DNA from: Antarcticimicrobium sp.
GTDB taxonomy: Bacteria > Pseudomonadota > Alphaproteobacteria > Rhodobacterales > Rhodobacteraceae
Assembly (NCBI RefSeq): GCF_029212575.1
Contig: NZ_JARGPK010000036.1
Coordinates: forward strand, 1 to 64,000
Direction of reading: 5' to 3'
Length of the DNA stretch: 64,000 nt
In this document: positions 9,831-18,695 of the stretch, piece after piece
Position numbering within the stretch: the first letter of the stretch is position 1
How the letters are laid out: the number at the start of each line of letters is the position of its first letter
The notes under the pieces: model-generated
Told to the model about the DNA's origin: nothing
The model's input: only the letters and a program-made list of their open reading frames with translations
Database searches by the model: none
Translations under genes and position numbers: made by a program

Positions 9831-11084
9831 TCAGTGCAGATTGTGCTGCGCACCGGTGCCCTCCTCGTCCATGATCCCCGCGCCGGTGCGGAACCGGTCC
9901 AGCCGGAACTGCGCCGCCGCCGCGTGCGGCCGCCCGGTCGCCAGCAGATGGGCGAAACAATGGCCCGAACCGGGCACCGCCTTGAACCCGCCGTAGCACC
10001 AGCCGCAATTGAGGTAGAGCCCCTCGATCCCGGTTCGGTCGATCACGGGCGAGCCGTCCGGCGACATGTCCATGATGCCGCCCCAACTGCGCAGCACCCG
10101 CGCCTTGCCGATCATCGGCATCAGCGCCATCCCCGCCTCCATCACATGTTCCACCGCCGGCAGGTTGCCGCGCGCGGCGTAAGAGGCATACATGTCGATG
10201 TCGCCGCCGAACACCAGCCCGCCCTTGTCCGACTGGCTGATATAGAAATGCCCCATGCCGAAGGTCACCACCGTGTCGATCACCGGCTTCAGTCCCTCGG
10301 TGACGAAGGCCTGCAAGACGTGGCTTTCGATCGGCAGCCGCATCCCCGCCATCGCCGCCACCTGGCTGGAGCGTCCCGCCACGACGATGCCGACCTTGCC
10401 GGCCCGGATCGCGCCCCGGCTGGTCTGCACCCCGGTCACCTTGCCGTTCTGGATGTCGATGCCGGTGACCTCGCAGTTCTGGATCAGATCGACGCCCCTC
10501 TGGTCCGCCCCCCTGGCATAACCCCAGGCCACCGCGTCATGCCGCGCGGTGCCGCCGCGCGGATGGTAGAGCCCGCCGTAGACCGGAAAGCGCCCATTGT
10601 CGAAGTCGAGATAGGGCGCAAGCCTGCGCACCCCGTCACGGTCCAGCAGGATCGCATCGTCGCCCTGGTTCACCATGGCGTTGCCGCGCCGGGCATAGGC
10701 GTCGCGCTGGCCGTCGGAATGGAACAGGTTGATCACGCCGCGCTGCGAATGCATGACGTTGAAGTTCAGCTCCTGTTCCAGCCCCTCCCACAGTTTCAGG
10801 GAATGCGAATAGAACTCCGAGTTTCCGGGCAGCCCATAGTTGGCCCGCACGATGGTGGTGTTGCGCCCGACGTTGCCGCCGCCGAGATAGCCCTTTTCCA
10901 GCACCGCGATATTGCGCAGCCCGTGTTCGCGGGCCAGGTAATAGGCGGTGGCCAGCCCATGCCCGCCGCCGCCGATGATGACGATGTCATAGGCCGGCTT
11001 CGGCTCCGGGTCGCGCCAATGGGCGGTCCAGCCCCTGTTGCCGGTCAATCCCTCCTTGAGGACTCGCAGCCCGGAAAATCGCAT
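9831..11084 (-). CDS. soxB: Sarcosine oxidase beta subunit SoxB
   Basis: 417 residues. The FAD-binding motif (YDIVIIGGGGHGLATAYYLA) is at about residues 32-51. The segment RGGTARHDAVAWG contains the His that carries covalent FMN in this family. The GGDIDMYASYAARG and SWGGIMDMSPDGSPVI blocks are typical. SoxB holds the sarcosine-oxidising active site. First gene of soxBDAG; the upstream 219-bp gap must hold the promoter, but no consensus stands out. Repression or induction by betaine metabolites cannot be judged from this sequence. Confidence 0.96.
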   Translation of the reverse strand: MRFSGLRVLKEGLTGNRGWTAHWRDPEPKPAYDIVIIGGGGHGLATAYYLAREHGLRNIAVLEKGYLGGGNVGRNTTIVRANYGLPGNSEFYSHSLKLWEGLEQELNFNVMHSQRGVINLFHSDGQRDAYARRGNAMVNQGDDAILLDRDGVRRLAPYLDFDNGRFPVYGGLYHPRGGTARHDAVAWGYARGADQRGVDLIQNCEVTGIDIQNGKVTGVQTSRGAIRAGKVGIVVAGRSSQVAAMAGMRLPIESHVLQAFVTEGLKPVIDTVVTFGMGHFYISQSDKGGLVFGGDIDMYASYAARGNLPAVEHVMEAGMALMPMIGKARVLRSWGGIMDMSPDGSPVIDRTGIEGLYLNCGWCYGGFKAVPGSGHCFAHLLATGRPHAAAAQFRLDRFRTGAGIMDEEGTGAQHNLH

Positions 11085-11303
11085 CTCGGTCTCCTGACAG
11101 GTCGGCGCCCGACGGCGCGCCGGGCAGCTGTGACACTAACACCAGAGCCGCCGGAGGCCAGCCCGAGAATCCCGACACGCAACGGTCTGCCAGCGACAAG
11201 ATGCGGCCCCTTGCGGGTCGGCGCCCGCGCAGCGCCCCGGAGTGTACGAAACGGCGCCGGAACTCCCCGATCCGGCGCCGCTTGAGTCGTCATCGGTGCG
11301 GGA

Positions 11304-12731
11304 TCACAGCCCCTTGGCGCGGTAGCTCGCCGCCACCTTTCCGATCGACACGATATAGGCCGCGGTGCGCAGGTCCTGGACATCGGACCGATCGTGCCAC
11401 ACCTCACGCATGGATTGATAGGCGGTGCGCATGGTGTCGTCCAACCCCGAGCGGACCAGCTCCAGCTCGTCGGCGCCGCGCAGGTATTTCTGTTTGAAAT
11501 CCGGGCTCGGCGACCAGGTCTTGCCAAGGGCATCGCTCAGGGTTTCAAGCTGCTCGACCACCAGCTGGTGGCGCGCCTCTTCCTGCCGCCGCTGCATCCG
11601 GCCAAAGCGGATGTGGCTGAGGTTCTTGACCCACTCGAAGTAGGACACCGTCACGCCGCCAGCGTTGGCGTACATGTCGGGAATGATCACCGTGCCCTTG
11701 TCGCGCAGGATCTCGTCCGCCCCGGCGGTGACCGGACCGTTGGCGGCCTCGATGATCAGCGGGGCCTTGATCCTGTGGGCATTGGCGAGGTTGATCACCC
11801 CCTCCAGCGCCGCCGGGATCAGGATGTCGCAGTCATGTTCCAGCACCGCCGCCCCCTCGGCGGTATGGGTGGCGTCGGGGAACCCGGTGACGCCGCCGTG
11901 GCGCGTGATCCAGTGATGCACCGCCTCCACGTCCAGCCCCTCCTCGTTGAACAGCGCGCCATCGCGTTCGATGATCCCGGTGATCCGCGCGCCGTCCTCC
12001 CGAGCCAGGAACTTGGCGGCGTGATAGCCCACGTTGCCCAGCCCCTGCACGATCACCCGCTTGCCCTCGAGCCCGCCCGAGAGCCCGGCCTTTTCCGCAT
12101 CGACCGCATGGCGGAAGAATTCGCGCAGCGCGTATTGCACGCCGCGCCCGGTGGCCTCGACCCGCCCGGCGATGCCACCGGCGTTCAGCGGCTTGCCGGT
12201 CACACAGGCGCGCGCGTTGATGTCGGTGGTGTTCATCCGCGCGTACTGGTCGGCGATCCAGGCCATCTCGCGTTCGCCGGTGCCCATGTCCGGCGCCGGT
12301 ACGTTCTGCGAGGGGTTGATCAGGTCGCGCTTGGCCAGCTCATAGGCGAAACGCCGGGTGATCATCTCCAGCTCGTGCTCGTCGTACTGGCGCGGGTCGA
12401 TGCACAGCCCGCCCTTGGAGCCGCCAAAGGGCGCCTCGACCAGCGCGCATTTGTAGGTCATCAGCGCCGCCAGCGCCTCGACCTCGTCCTGGTTCACCGC
12501 CATGGCGTAGCGAATGCCGCCCTTGACCGGCTCCATGTGCTCCGAATGCACCGAGCGATAGCCGGTAAAGGTCTGGATTTTCCCCCGCAGCCGCACCCCG
12601 AACCGAACCGTGTAGGTCGCGTTGCAGACCCGTATCTTTTCCTCAAGCCCGGGCGGAAGATCCATGATCGCCGCCGCCCTGTTGAACATCAGATCCACGC
12701 TCTCGCGAAAACTCGGTTCCTGCAGGACCAT
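11304..12731 (-). CDS. Glutamate dehydrogenase (Glu/Leu/Phe/Val family)
   Basis: 475 residues. N-terminal dimerisation domain with the substrate-binding MEPVKGGIRYA and YKCALVEAPFGGSKGG blocks (catalytic Lys region), followed by a Rossmann domain with VIVQGLGNVGYHAAKFLA and later AANGPVT. It interconverts glutamate and 2-oxoglutarate plus ammonia, linking carbon and nitrogen pools. The 475-residue form with the extended RMQRRQEEARHQ tail is common in Rhodobacteraceae. Leucine-type dehydrogenase activity is a less likely alternative. The ATG lies 8 bp after AGGAGGC. Nearby sarcosine oxidase feeds amino nitrogen, but no shared operon is seen. Confidence 0.93.
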   Translation of the reverse strand: MVLQEPSFRESVDLMFNRAAAIMDLPPGLEEKIRVCNATYTVRFGVRLRGKIQTFTGYRSVHSEHMEPVKGGIRYAMAVNQDEVEALAALMTYKCALVEAPFGGSKGGLCIDPRQYDEHELEMITRRFAYELAKRDLINPSQNVPAPDMGTGEREMAWIADQYARMNTTDINARACVTGKPLNAGGIAGRVEATGRGVQYALREFFRHAVDAEKAGLSGGLEGKRVIVQGLGNVGYHAAKFLAREDGARITGIIERDGALFNEEGLDVEAVHHWITRHGGVTGFPDATHTAEGAAVLEHDCDILIPAALEGVINLANAHRIKAPLIIEAANGPVTAGADEILRDKGTVIIPDMYANAGGVTVSYFEWVKNLSHIRFGRMQRRQEEARHQLVVEQLETLSDALGKTWSPSPDFKQKYLRGADELELVRSGLDDTMRTAYQSMREVWHDRSDVQDLRTAAYIVSIGKVAASYRAKGL

Positions 12732-13062
12732 GGGTAAGCCTCCTCATACCGTTCCCCGTGCATACGCGACTCGCCGTCGGCGGCCACTTGTCCGTCAGAC
12801 TATGATCTTCGCCAGCAGGCCGCGACCTTTTTAAGCATTCGCGTTCTTGCAGCCGTTTTTTCCGGCAATTCCCGAACCCGCCATCGCGGATCACGACCGG
12901 CGGCAGAGGGCCGGAATACCCCCGGAAACCCCGCCCGCTGCCGCCGCTTCCCGCGAAATACCGTGCATTCGCCAAACTTCAGCCACGATCCGGGCCGATA
13001 AGGACGACGGTGAGTTGTGTTCCGCAGTCTGCGGCACACCGATTGAGCGTAACGAGGACCTG
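12732..13062. other. 331-bp divergent intergenic region
   Basis: Lies between the divergent glutamate dehydrogenase and the VWA/TadG-like gene. It holds the dehydrogenase ribosome-binding site near 12735-12742 and the CGAGGA site for the VWA gene near 13054. A more AT-rich patch (12825-12870) could contain promoter elements. No convincing -35/-10 pair, stem-loop or short gene could be supported. Confidence 0.5.
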
Positions 13063-14835
13063 ATGTGTCAGCGACCTGATAACCGGATCGACTCCCGCAG
13101 CGCGCGCCCCTGCCTCGGGCGCGTCTCGGTGCACTGGCTTTCCACCCACGCCCGCCGGTTTGCGGCGCGCGAGGATGGCTCGCTGATCGTCTTCGCCGTC
13201 TATATCTTCATCATCATCCTGATGTTCGGCGGCATCGGCATCGACCTGATGCGCTACGAGCGGGACCGCGCCAACCTGCAATACACCATGGATCGGGCGG
13301 TTCTGGCCGCCGCCGACCTCGATCAGACCCTCGCCCCGGAGGACGTGGTCAAGGATTACCTCGACAAGGCCGGGATGCGCGATTTCCTCACCAGCGTCAC
13401 GGTTGACGAGGGGCTGAGCTATCGCACGGTGTCGGCCACCGCCTCGAGCGACATCAAGACCCAGTTCATGCACATGACCGGCGTCGATACCCTGACCGCG
13501 CCGGCTGCCAGCACCGCCGAGGAACGTATCGAGGGGGTGGAAATCTCGCTCGTGCTCGACGTGTCGGGGTCGATGAACAGCAACAGCCGCCTGACGAACC
13601 TCAAGATCGCCGCCAAGGACTTCGTCGACCAGATGGTGGACAACACCAAGGACGGCGACATGTCGATCTCGATTGTGCCCTATGCCACCCAGGTTTCGAC
13701 CCCGGCGGTCTTTCTCGATCAGTTCAACGTCACCGACGAGCACAGCTATTCCAACTGCGTGAACTTCGACGGCAGCGATTTCGACTCAACCGCGATCAGC
13801 CCGTCGTCCGAGTTGAAACGGACCATGCATTTCGATCCCTGGACCAGCCGGTTCGAGGGGCGCGACAACGACCCGCCGGAACTGGTCCCCTCGCCGGTCT
13901 GCGAAGCCAAGGCAAGCCGCGAACTGGTGGTGCTGGAAAAGGACCGCGATACGCTCAAGGATTTCATCAGCAACCTGTCGGCTGACGGCAACACCTCGAT
14001 CGACATCGGGATGAAATGGGGCACCGCGCTGCTCGACCCCAGCCTGCAGCCGGTCATCGACGCGATGATCGCCAGCGGCGATGTCTCGGGCGATTTCTCG
14101 GACCGTCCGCACGATTACACCGACGGCGAAACGCTGAAGGTGCTGGTGCTGATGACCGACGGACAGAACACCAGCCAGTACTACCTGCCCGACGACTATC
14201 GCTCCGATCCGACCAACGCCTGGTGGAACGCCGAGGAACAGGTCTATTCGGTCAACACCGGCCCGGATACCTACGACCGCGACGACGATGGCAACACCTC
14301 CGAGGACATGTACTACTGGAACGAACTGGAGGAATGGGGCGACCACCCCTATGGCAACGGCACTTACGAGGGCGAGGGCGAGGGCGAGGTCTGCAAGAAG
14401 TACGACAAAAAAACCGGCGACTGCAAGAAATACAAGACAGTCAAAGTCACGACGGCCGTCGAAGAGGACGGCACGGCGGTAGAACTGTCGATGGGGGACC
14501 TGTTCGCCTATACAACCGCGCTGGAGATTGCCGACAATATTTTCGCGCCGACCATGGGACAGGACGATGCGCGCGACAAATGGTACTACGGCACACGCTA
14601 TGTCTATGTGAACAGCTCCACCAAGAACGCCCGCACCAAGGCGATCTGCGACGCCGCCAAGGCGGAAAACATCATCGTGTTCACCATCGGATTCGAGGCG
14701 CCCTGGAGCGGGCTTCAGGTGCTCAAGGACTGCGCCAGTTCCGACAGCCATTTCTTTGACGTGGACGGGCTTGAGATCGCCGATGCCTTTGCCTCGATCG
14801 CCTCGTCGATCCGCAAGCTGAGGCTGACGCAATGA
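13063..14835 (+). CDS. TadG-like pilus-locus protein with VWA domain
   Basis: 590 residues, ATG 5 bp after CGAGGA. A cytoplasmic N-terminus ending in RRFAAREDGS leads into one membrane helix at about residues 40-62 (LIVFAVYIFIIILMFGGI), with the TadE/TadG-type negatively charged face just after it. A von Willebrand A domain follows with the metal-ion site DVSGSMNS (D166-x-S-x-S) and a later VLMTDGQNT. An insert of acidic, Tyr-rich low complexity (about residues 380-450) precedes the final VFTIGFEAP / DCASSDSHFF block. Probably anchored in the inner membrane with the VWA domain outside. First gene of a coupled operon with two TadE-like genes; no secretion ATPase is nearby. Confidence 0.85.
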   Translation: MCQRPDNRIDSRSARPCLGRVSVHWLSTHARRFAAREDGSLIVFAVYIFIIILMFGGIGIDLMRYERDRANLQYTMDRAVLAAADLDQTLAPEDVVKDYLDKAGMRDFLTSVTVDEGLSYRTVSATASSDIKTQFMHMTGVDTLTAPAASTAEERIEGVEISLVLDVSGSMNSNSRLTNLKIAAKDFVDQMVDNTKDGDMSISIVPYATQVSTPAVFLDQFNVTDEHSYSNCVNFDGSDFDSTAISPSSELKRTMHFDPWTSRFEGRDNDPPELVPSPVCEAKASRELVVLEKDRDTLKDFISNLSADGNTSIDIGMKWGTALLDPSLQPVIDAMIASGDVSGDFSDRPHDYTDGETLKVLVLMTDGQNTSQYYLPDDYRSDPTNAWWNAEEQVYSVNTGPDTYDRDDDGNTSEDMYYWNELEEWGDHPYGNGTYEGEGEGEVCKKYDKKTGDCKKYKTVKVTTAVEEDGTAVELSMGDLFAYTTALEIADNIFAPTMGQDDARDKWYYGTRYVYVNSSTKNARTKAICDAAKAENIIVFTIGFEAPWSGLQVLKDCASSDSHFFDVDGLEIADAFASIASSIRKLRLTQ

Positions 14836-15368
14836 TCGCGCGGGCGCTAGGGCGGTTGCGCCGGTTCTGGCGGGCCGAGGACGGCAACGCGACGATCGAG
14901 TTTGCCATCACCTTTCCGGCGATCATCACCATCCTGCTGTCGGGGCTGGAACTGGGCTTTGTCACCATGCAGCATTCAATGCTGGAACGCGCGATGGACA
15001 TGACGGTGCGCGACATCCGCCTGGGCACCGGCACCGCGCCGCAGCACGACGACATCAAGGACATGATCTGCGCCCGCGCCGGGTTCATTCCCGATTGCGA
15101 CACAAGCCTGCGGCTGGAGATGATCCAGGTCGATCCGCGCGCCTGGAGCGAGATCTCGACCGATCCCGACTGCACCGACAAATCCGAAGAGGTCTCGCCT
15201 GTGCGCAGTTTTGTCAACGGGCAGGAGAACGAGCTGATGATCCTGCGCGCCTGCGCCAAGATCGATCCGGTCTTTCCCACCTCGGGACTGGGCAAGAACA
15301 TGGTCAAGGACGAATACGGGCAGTATGCGCTGACCTCGACCTCGATCTTCGTTCAGGAACCGAGGTGA
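14832..15368 (+). CDS. TadE-like pseudopilin-type protein
   Basis: 178 residues, overlapping the VWA gene stop in ATGA. The N-terminus RRFWRAEDGNATIEFAITFP is the TadE signature: a short positive leader, Glu five residues after the Gly-Asn pair, then a hydrophobic helix (IITILLSGLELGFVTM). Pairs of Cys later (ICARAGFIPDCD, DCTDKS) suggest disulfides outside the inner membrane. Likely a minor pseudopilin or assembly factor. It is followed by a second TadE-like gene with TGATG coupling, giving a three-gene unit. Confidence 0.85.
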   Translation: MIARALGRLRRFWRAEDGNATIEFAITFPAIITILLSGLELGFVTMQHSMLERAMDMTVRDIRLGTGTAPQHDDIKDMICARAGFIPDCDTSLRLEMIQVDPRAWSEISTDPDCTDKSEEVSPVRSFVNGQENELMILRACAKIDPVFPTSGLGKNMVKDEYGQYALTSTSIFVQEPR

Positions 15369-15925
15369 TGGCGATGATGGATCGGTTCCGTTCCCTGTTG
15401 CGCCGCTTCGCCGGCGACACCCGCGGCAGCGTCGCGGTGGAATTCGTGATCGTCATGCCGTTCCTGTTCTGGGCGTTCATGGCCACCTACGTCTATTTCG
15501 ACGGCTACCGGCAGAGCGCGCAGAATCTCAAGGCGGCCTTTTCGATCGGCGACATGATTTCGCGCGAAACCCAGGCGATCGACGACGATTACCTCGACAG
15601 CATGGAGGCGGTACTGCGGTTGATGACCCGGTCGGACATGCCGATCAAGCTGATGGTCACGGTGGTGCGCTGGGACGAGGACGACGACCGCTATTACGTC
15701 GATTGGTCCGAGAGCCGCGGATTCGACGCCGCGCGCACCAATGCCGACATGGCCGATATCGCCGCCGACTTGCCGGTAATGCCCGACAACGAACGTGTCA
15801 TCCTGATCGAGACAGAGGCGAGTTACGAGCCGGTGTTCGATATCGGGTTGGGCACCCGGTCGATCGAGAACTTCGTGTTCACCCGGCCCAGGTTCGCGCC
15901 GCAGGTGGTCTGGTCGGACAGCTAG
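15368..15925 (+). CDS. TadE/TadF-like pseudopilin-type protein
   Basis: 185 residues. The ATG at 15368 shares one base with the upstream stop (TGATG) behind a GAGG site; in-frame ATGs at 15374 and 15377 are alternatives. The N-terminal motif RRFAGDTRGSVAVEFVIVMP and a membrane helix (FLFWAFMATYVYF) place it in the TadE/TadF group. The remainder has an acidic DEDDDRYYVDW patch and ends with VVWSDS. Its stop codon interlocks with that of the opposite gene in a CTAG. Likely works with the two upstream genes at the cell surface. Confidence 0.82.
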   Translation: MAMMDRFRSLLRRFAGDTRGSVAVEFVIVMPFLFWAFMATYVYFDGYRQSAQNLKAAFSIGDMISRETQAIDDDYLDSMEAVLRLMTRSDMPIKLMVTVVRWDEDDDRYYVDWSESRGFDAARTNADMADIAADLPVMPDNERVILIETEASYEPVFDIGLGTRSIENFVFTRPRFAPQVVWSDS

Positions 15926-16392
15926 GCCCGCTCGGCCAAGAGCGCCGCCAGCACTTCCGACATCGCCTTGGTCTGCGGCGCCGAGGTTACCCCGCCGACG
16001 CCGATGCGCCGCCCCAGCCGCCACCACACTCCGGGCCGCCAGGCCCGTCCGCCGGGCGCGCGGGTGCGGATCAGGAACCCGTTGGAGGGCTTGAAGGCAA
16101 AGAGCCCGCGATCCAGCGCCTCGATCTCATCAACGGCTGCGATGCGGGTGCCGTCGCTGGCGCGCAATTCGTTGCGGGTCAGCTCGATCCGGTGCGCGGT
16201 GGCGCGCCGCATCCGCTCGGCGGTCCAGAGCGCTGCGGCCCCGGTGAGCAGCAGGAAACCCTGCCATTGCGGCGCCGGCGGCCGGGCCAGCGCGACATAG
16301 ATCACCAGCCCGCCGATGGCGGCCAGAACCCCGACGCCCAGCCAGCGGCGTATCGCCGAGACCCGCACCGTCGCCAGAATATCGTCCTCCAT
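15922..16392 (-). CDS. Small membrane protein, possible PH-like domain
   Basis: 156 residues. Two membrane helices (WLGVGVLAAIGGLVIYVALA and WQGFLLLTGAAALWTAERM) are followed by a beta-rich tail. The tail includes IELTRNELRASDGTRIAAVDEIEALDRG and IRTRAPGGRAWRPGVWWRLGRRIGVGG, a layout like bacterial PH-type membrane proteins. That resemblance is my inference. Inner-membrane location is likely. Convergent with the TadE-like operon, sharing a 4-bp CTAG stop overlap. Function unknown. Confidence 0.65.
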   Translation of the reverse strand: MEDDILATVRVSAIRRWLGVGVLAAIGGLVIYVALARPPAPQWQGFLLLTGAAALWTAERMRRATAHRIELTRNELRASDGTRIAAVDEIEALDRGLFAFKPSNGFLIRTRAPGGRAWRPGVWWRLGRRIGVGGVTSAPQTKAMSEVLAALLAERA

Positions 16393-16450
16393 GGGCCCCT
16401 CCGCCTGCCTGCGCCGGCGGGCTTACCCGAATTCCCCGACCGCGAACAGC

Positions 16451-17407
16451 CTATTCCGCCGCCCCGCGCATCGGCAGGACCTCGGTGCCGGACGCCTCGG
16501 GTTCGTCATCCGTCATCTCGGCCGGAAAGCCCGGCGCGCGGATGTCGAGACCGGTGGCCTCCTCCAGCCGCCGGATGATGTTCGGCGACAGCTCGCGCGG
16601 GCCGAACCGCGCGATCCCGTCGGCGAAGATCCCGATCAGCAGCGGGCTCAGCTCCAACGGAACCCCGGCGCGGTCCGCGACCTCCTGGAACAGGCCGATA
16701 TCCTTGGCCACCAGATCCATGGTGAAGGAAATGTCGCGACTGCCGTTCAGGATCACCTGGCTTTCGGTCTCGTGCACGAAGGAGGTGCCCGAGGAAATGC
16801 GGATCGCCTCATAGGCCACGCCCAGGTCCATCCCCGCCCCCTTGCAGACGGTCAGCGCCTCGGCGCAGCTGACCAGGTTGGCGGTGGCCAGGTAATTGGT
16901 GACCACCTTGAGCACGCTGGCGCTGCCCAGATCGCCGGTGTGCAGGACGCGCCGCCCCAGGATCGTCAGCAGCGGCAGGATGCGCTCGAAGGTGGCACGG
17001 TCGCAGCCGGCAAAAATGCTGATGTTGCCGGTGTCGGCCCGGTGGCAGCCCCCCGACACCGGGCAATCCACCGCCGCGCCGCCGCGCGCGATCACCAGCG
17101 CGCCCAGCCGCTGCACCTCGGCGGCATCGGTGGTGGACATCTCCATCCAGATCTTGCCCTCGGTCACCTCGTCCAGCATCTGCCGCATCACCGCGTCCGA
17201 GGCCGCCGGGCTGGGCAGGCAGGTGATCACCGCGTCGCAGGCCCGCATCATCGCCGCCGGATCGCCGCCCGCCGTGGCCCCGCGCGCGACGAAATCCTGC
17301 ACAAGATCGGGGTTCAGATCGTGAACGCTCAGATCGACGCCGTTGCGCAACAGGCTGCCCGCCAGCTTGCCGCCCACGTTCCCCAGCCCGATAAATCCGA
17401 CGTCCAT
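16451..17407 (-). CDS. NAD(P)-dependent beta-hydroxyacid dehydrogenase (3-hydroxyisobutyrate dehydrogenase-like)
   Basis: 318 residues from MDVGFIGLGNVGGKLAGSLL, which carries the GxGxxG dinucleotide motif. The substrate-site block DCPVSGG and the helix LKVVTNYLATAN, with the catalytic Lys (K-x3-N), are both present. The C-terminal helical domain is typical. It oxidises a beta-hydroxyacid with NAD(P); the substrate (hydroxyisobutyrate, tartronate semialdehyde or another) cannot be told. The family motif is normally GLGxMG, and here the second position is Val. Single gene, divergent from pirin. Confidence 0.88.
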   Translation of the reverse strand: MDVGFIGLGNVGGKLAGSLLRNGVDLSVHDLNPDLVQDFVARGATAGGDPAAMMRACDAVITCLPSPAASDAVMRQMLDEVTEGKIWMEMSTTDAAEVQRLGALVIARGGAAVDCPVSGGCHRADTGNISIFAGCDRATFERILPLLTILGRRVLHTGDLGSASVLKVVTNYLATANLVSCAEALTVCKGAGMDLGVAYEAIRISSGTSFVHETESQVILNGSRDISFTMDLVAKDIGLFQEVADRAGVPLELSPLLIGIFADGIARFGPRELSPNIIRRLEEATGLDIRAPGFPAEMTDDEPEASGTEVLPMRGAAE

Positions 17408-17595
17408 GCTTATCCCTCCTGCACCATCCGCCTGGATCACCCTAGGGGGCGGAAACCGACCGTCGCCTCTGTTTGCGACATGCCCTGACGCACGCATCCG
17501 TGCATTGGCGCACAGCATGCGTGACCCCAGCGACCTTTGCCCGAGGCCGCCGCCCCCCTATCTGAGCATCGACCCACCAGCCAGGAGGCAACCCC

Positions 17596-18507
17596 ATGTC
17601 GCTGAGACCCACCATCGAGACCCGCCGTGCCGTGCCCGCGCTGGAAGGCGCCGGTGTGAAACTGCACCGTGCCTTCGGGTTCCAGGATCCGAGCGAGCTG
17701 GATCCCTTCCTGCTGTTCGACGATTTCCGCAACGAGCGGCCCGAGGATTACCTCAAGGGCTTTCCCTGGCATCCGCACCGGGGGATCGAGACCATCACCT
17801 ATGTGCTCTCGGGCACGGTGGAGCATGGCGACAGCCTCGGCAACACCGGCACCTTGGGCGCGGGCGACGTGCAATGGATGACCGCAGGGTCGGGAATCCT
17901 GCACCAGGAAATGCCCAAGGGCAACGCGCAGGGGCAGATGCACGGGTTCCAGCTCTGGGGCAACCTGCCCAGCAGCCAGAAGATGACCGCACCGCGCTAC
18001 CAGGACGTGCAGGGCAGCGAGATCCCCGAGGTGATCGACGATGACGGCACCCGCGTGAAGGTGATCGTGGGCGAATTCTGGGGCCAGACCGGCCCGGTCG
18101 ACGGCATCGCGGCCGATCCGCAATACCTCGACATCTTTGTGCCGGCCGGGGTGAAAAAGACATTCCGGATCGACACCTATCGCCGGGCCTTTGCCTATGT
18201 CTTCGACGGGGCCGGTGCCTTTGCCGATGCCTCCTCCCCCTCCGGCGTGCTGCTGGAAAAGGAAGTGGCCGGCGCGGAGGTCAATATCCGCGACCTCTCC
18301 GGCGACCGTACCCTGGTCCGCTTTGGAACCGGTGACGAGATCACCGTGCAGGCCGGCCCCGAGGGCGTGCGGTTCCTGCTGATCTCGGGCGCGCCGATCG
18401 CCGAGCCGGTGGCCTGGCACGGCCCGATCGTAATGAACACGCAGGAAGAGCTGATGCAGGCGATGCGCGACCTGCGCAACGGCAATTTCATCAGACCGGC
18501 GCACTGA
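17596..18507 (+). CDS. Pirin family protein
   Basis: 303 residues, ATG after AGGAGG. Bicupin with the N-terminal metal motif FPWHPHRGIETITYVLSG and EHGDS: two His spaced by one residue, a further His and a Glu, as in Fe(II)-binding pirins. The central WMTAGSGILHQEMP and the C-terminal cupin (LLISGAPIAEPVAWHGP) complete the fold. Family members act as quercetinases or redox sensors; the role here is not evident. The gene ends in an exceptionally strong hairpin. Confidence 0.93.
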   Translation: MSLRPTIETRRAVPALEGAGVKLHRAFGFQDPSELDPFLLFDDFRNERPEDYLKGFPWHPHRGIETITYVLSGTVEHGDSLGNTGTLGAGDVQWMTAGSGILHQEMPKGNAQGQMHGFQLWGNLPSSQKMTAPRYQDVQGSEIPEVIDDDGTRVKVIVGEFWGQTGPVDGIAADPQYLDIFVPAGVKKTFRIDTYRRAFAYVFDGAGAFADASSPSGVLLEKEVAGAEVNIRDLSGDRTLVRFGTGDEITVQAGPEGVRFLLISGAPIAEPVAWHGPIVMNTQEELMQAMRDLRNGNFIRPAH

Positions 18508-18537
18508 CACCAGGCAATCCGCCGCGCCGCCCCTCCC

Positions 18538-18590
18538 GACCGCATCCCGCGCCTTGGTTATACCATGGCGCGGGATGCGGTCGATTTTCT
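18538..18590 (+). terminator. 45-nt near-perfect palindrome, probable pirin terminator
   Basis: Perfect 16-bp arms (18538-18553 and 18567-18582) enclose a loop that itself pairs (TGGT/ACCA, 18555-18558 and 18562-18565) after one T-T mismatch, leaving a 3-nt loop. On the plus strand GATTTTCTT follows. It lies 30 bp after the pirin stop. The length of the stem is far beyond that of a normal terminator. Confidence 0.7.
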
Positions 18591-18695
18591 TGAAGGCAAA
18601 TCCGTTTTTCGATGTATAGTTTTTCCGATCCGGTGCCCCGGCCCGGAGACCACAGTTTTGAATGAATACATTTTTTCAAGAAAAAGGGGGCTGCC

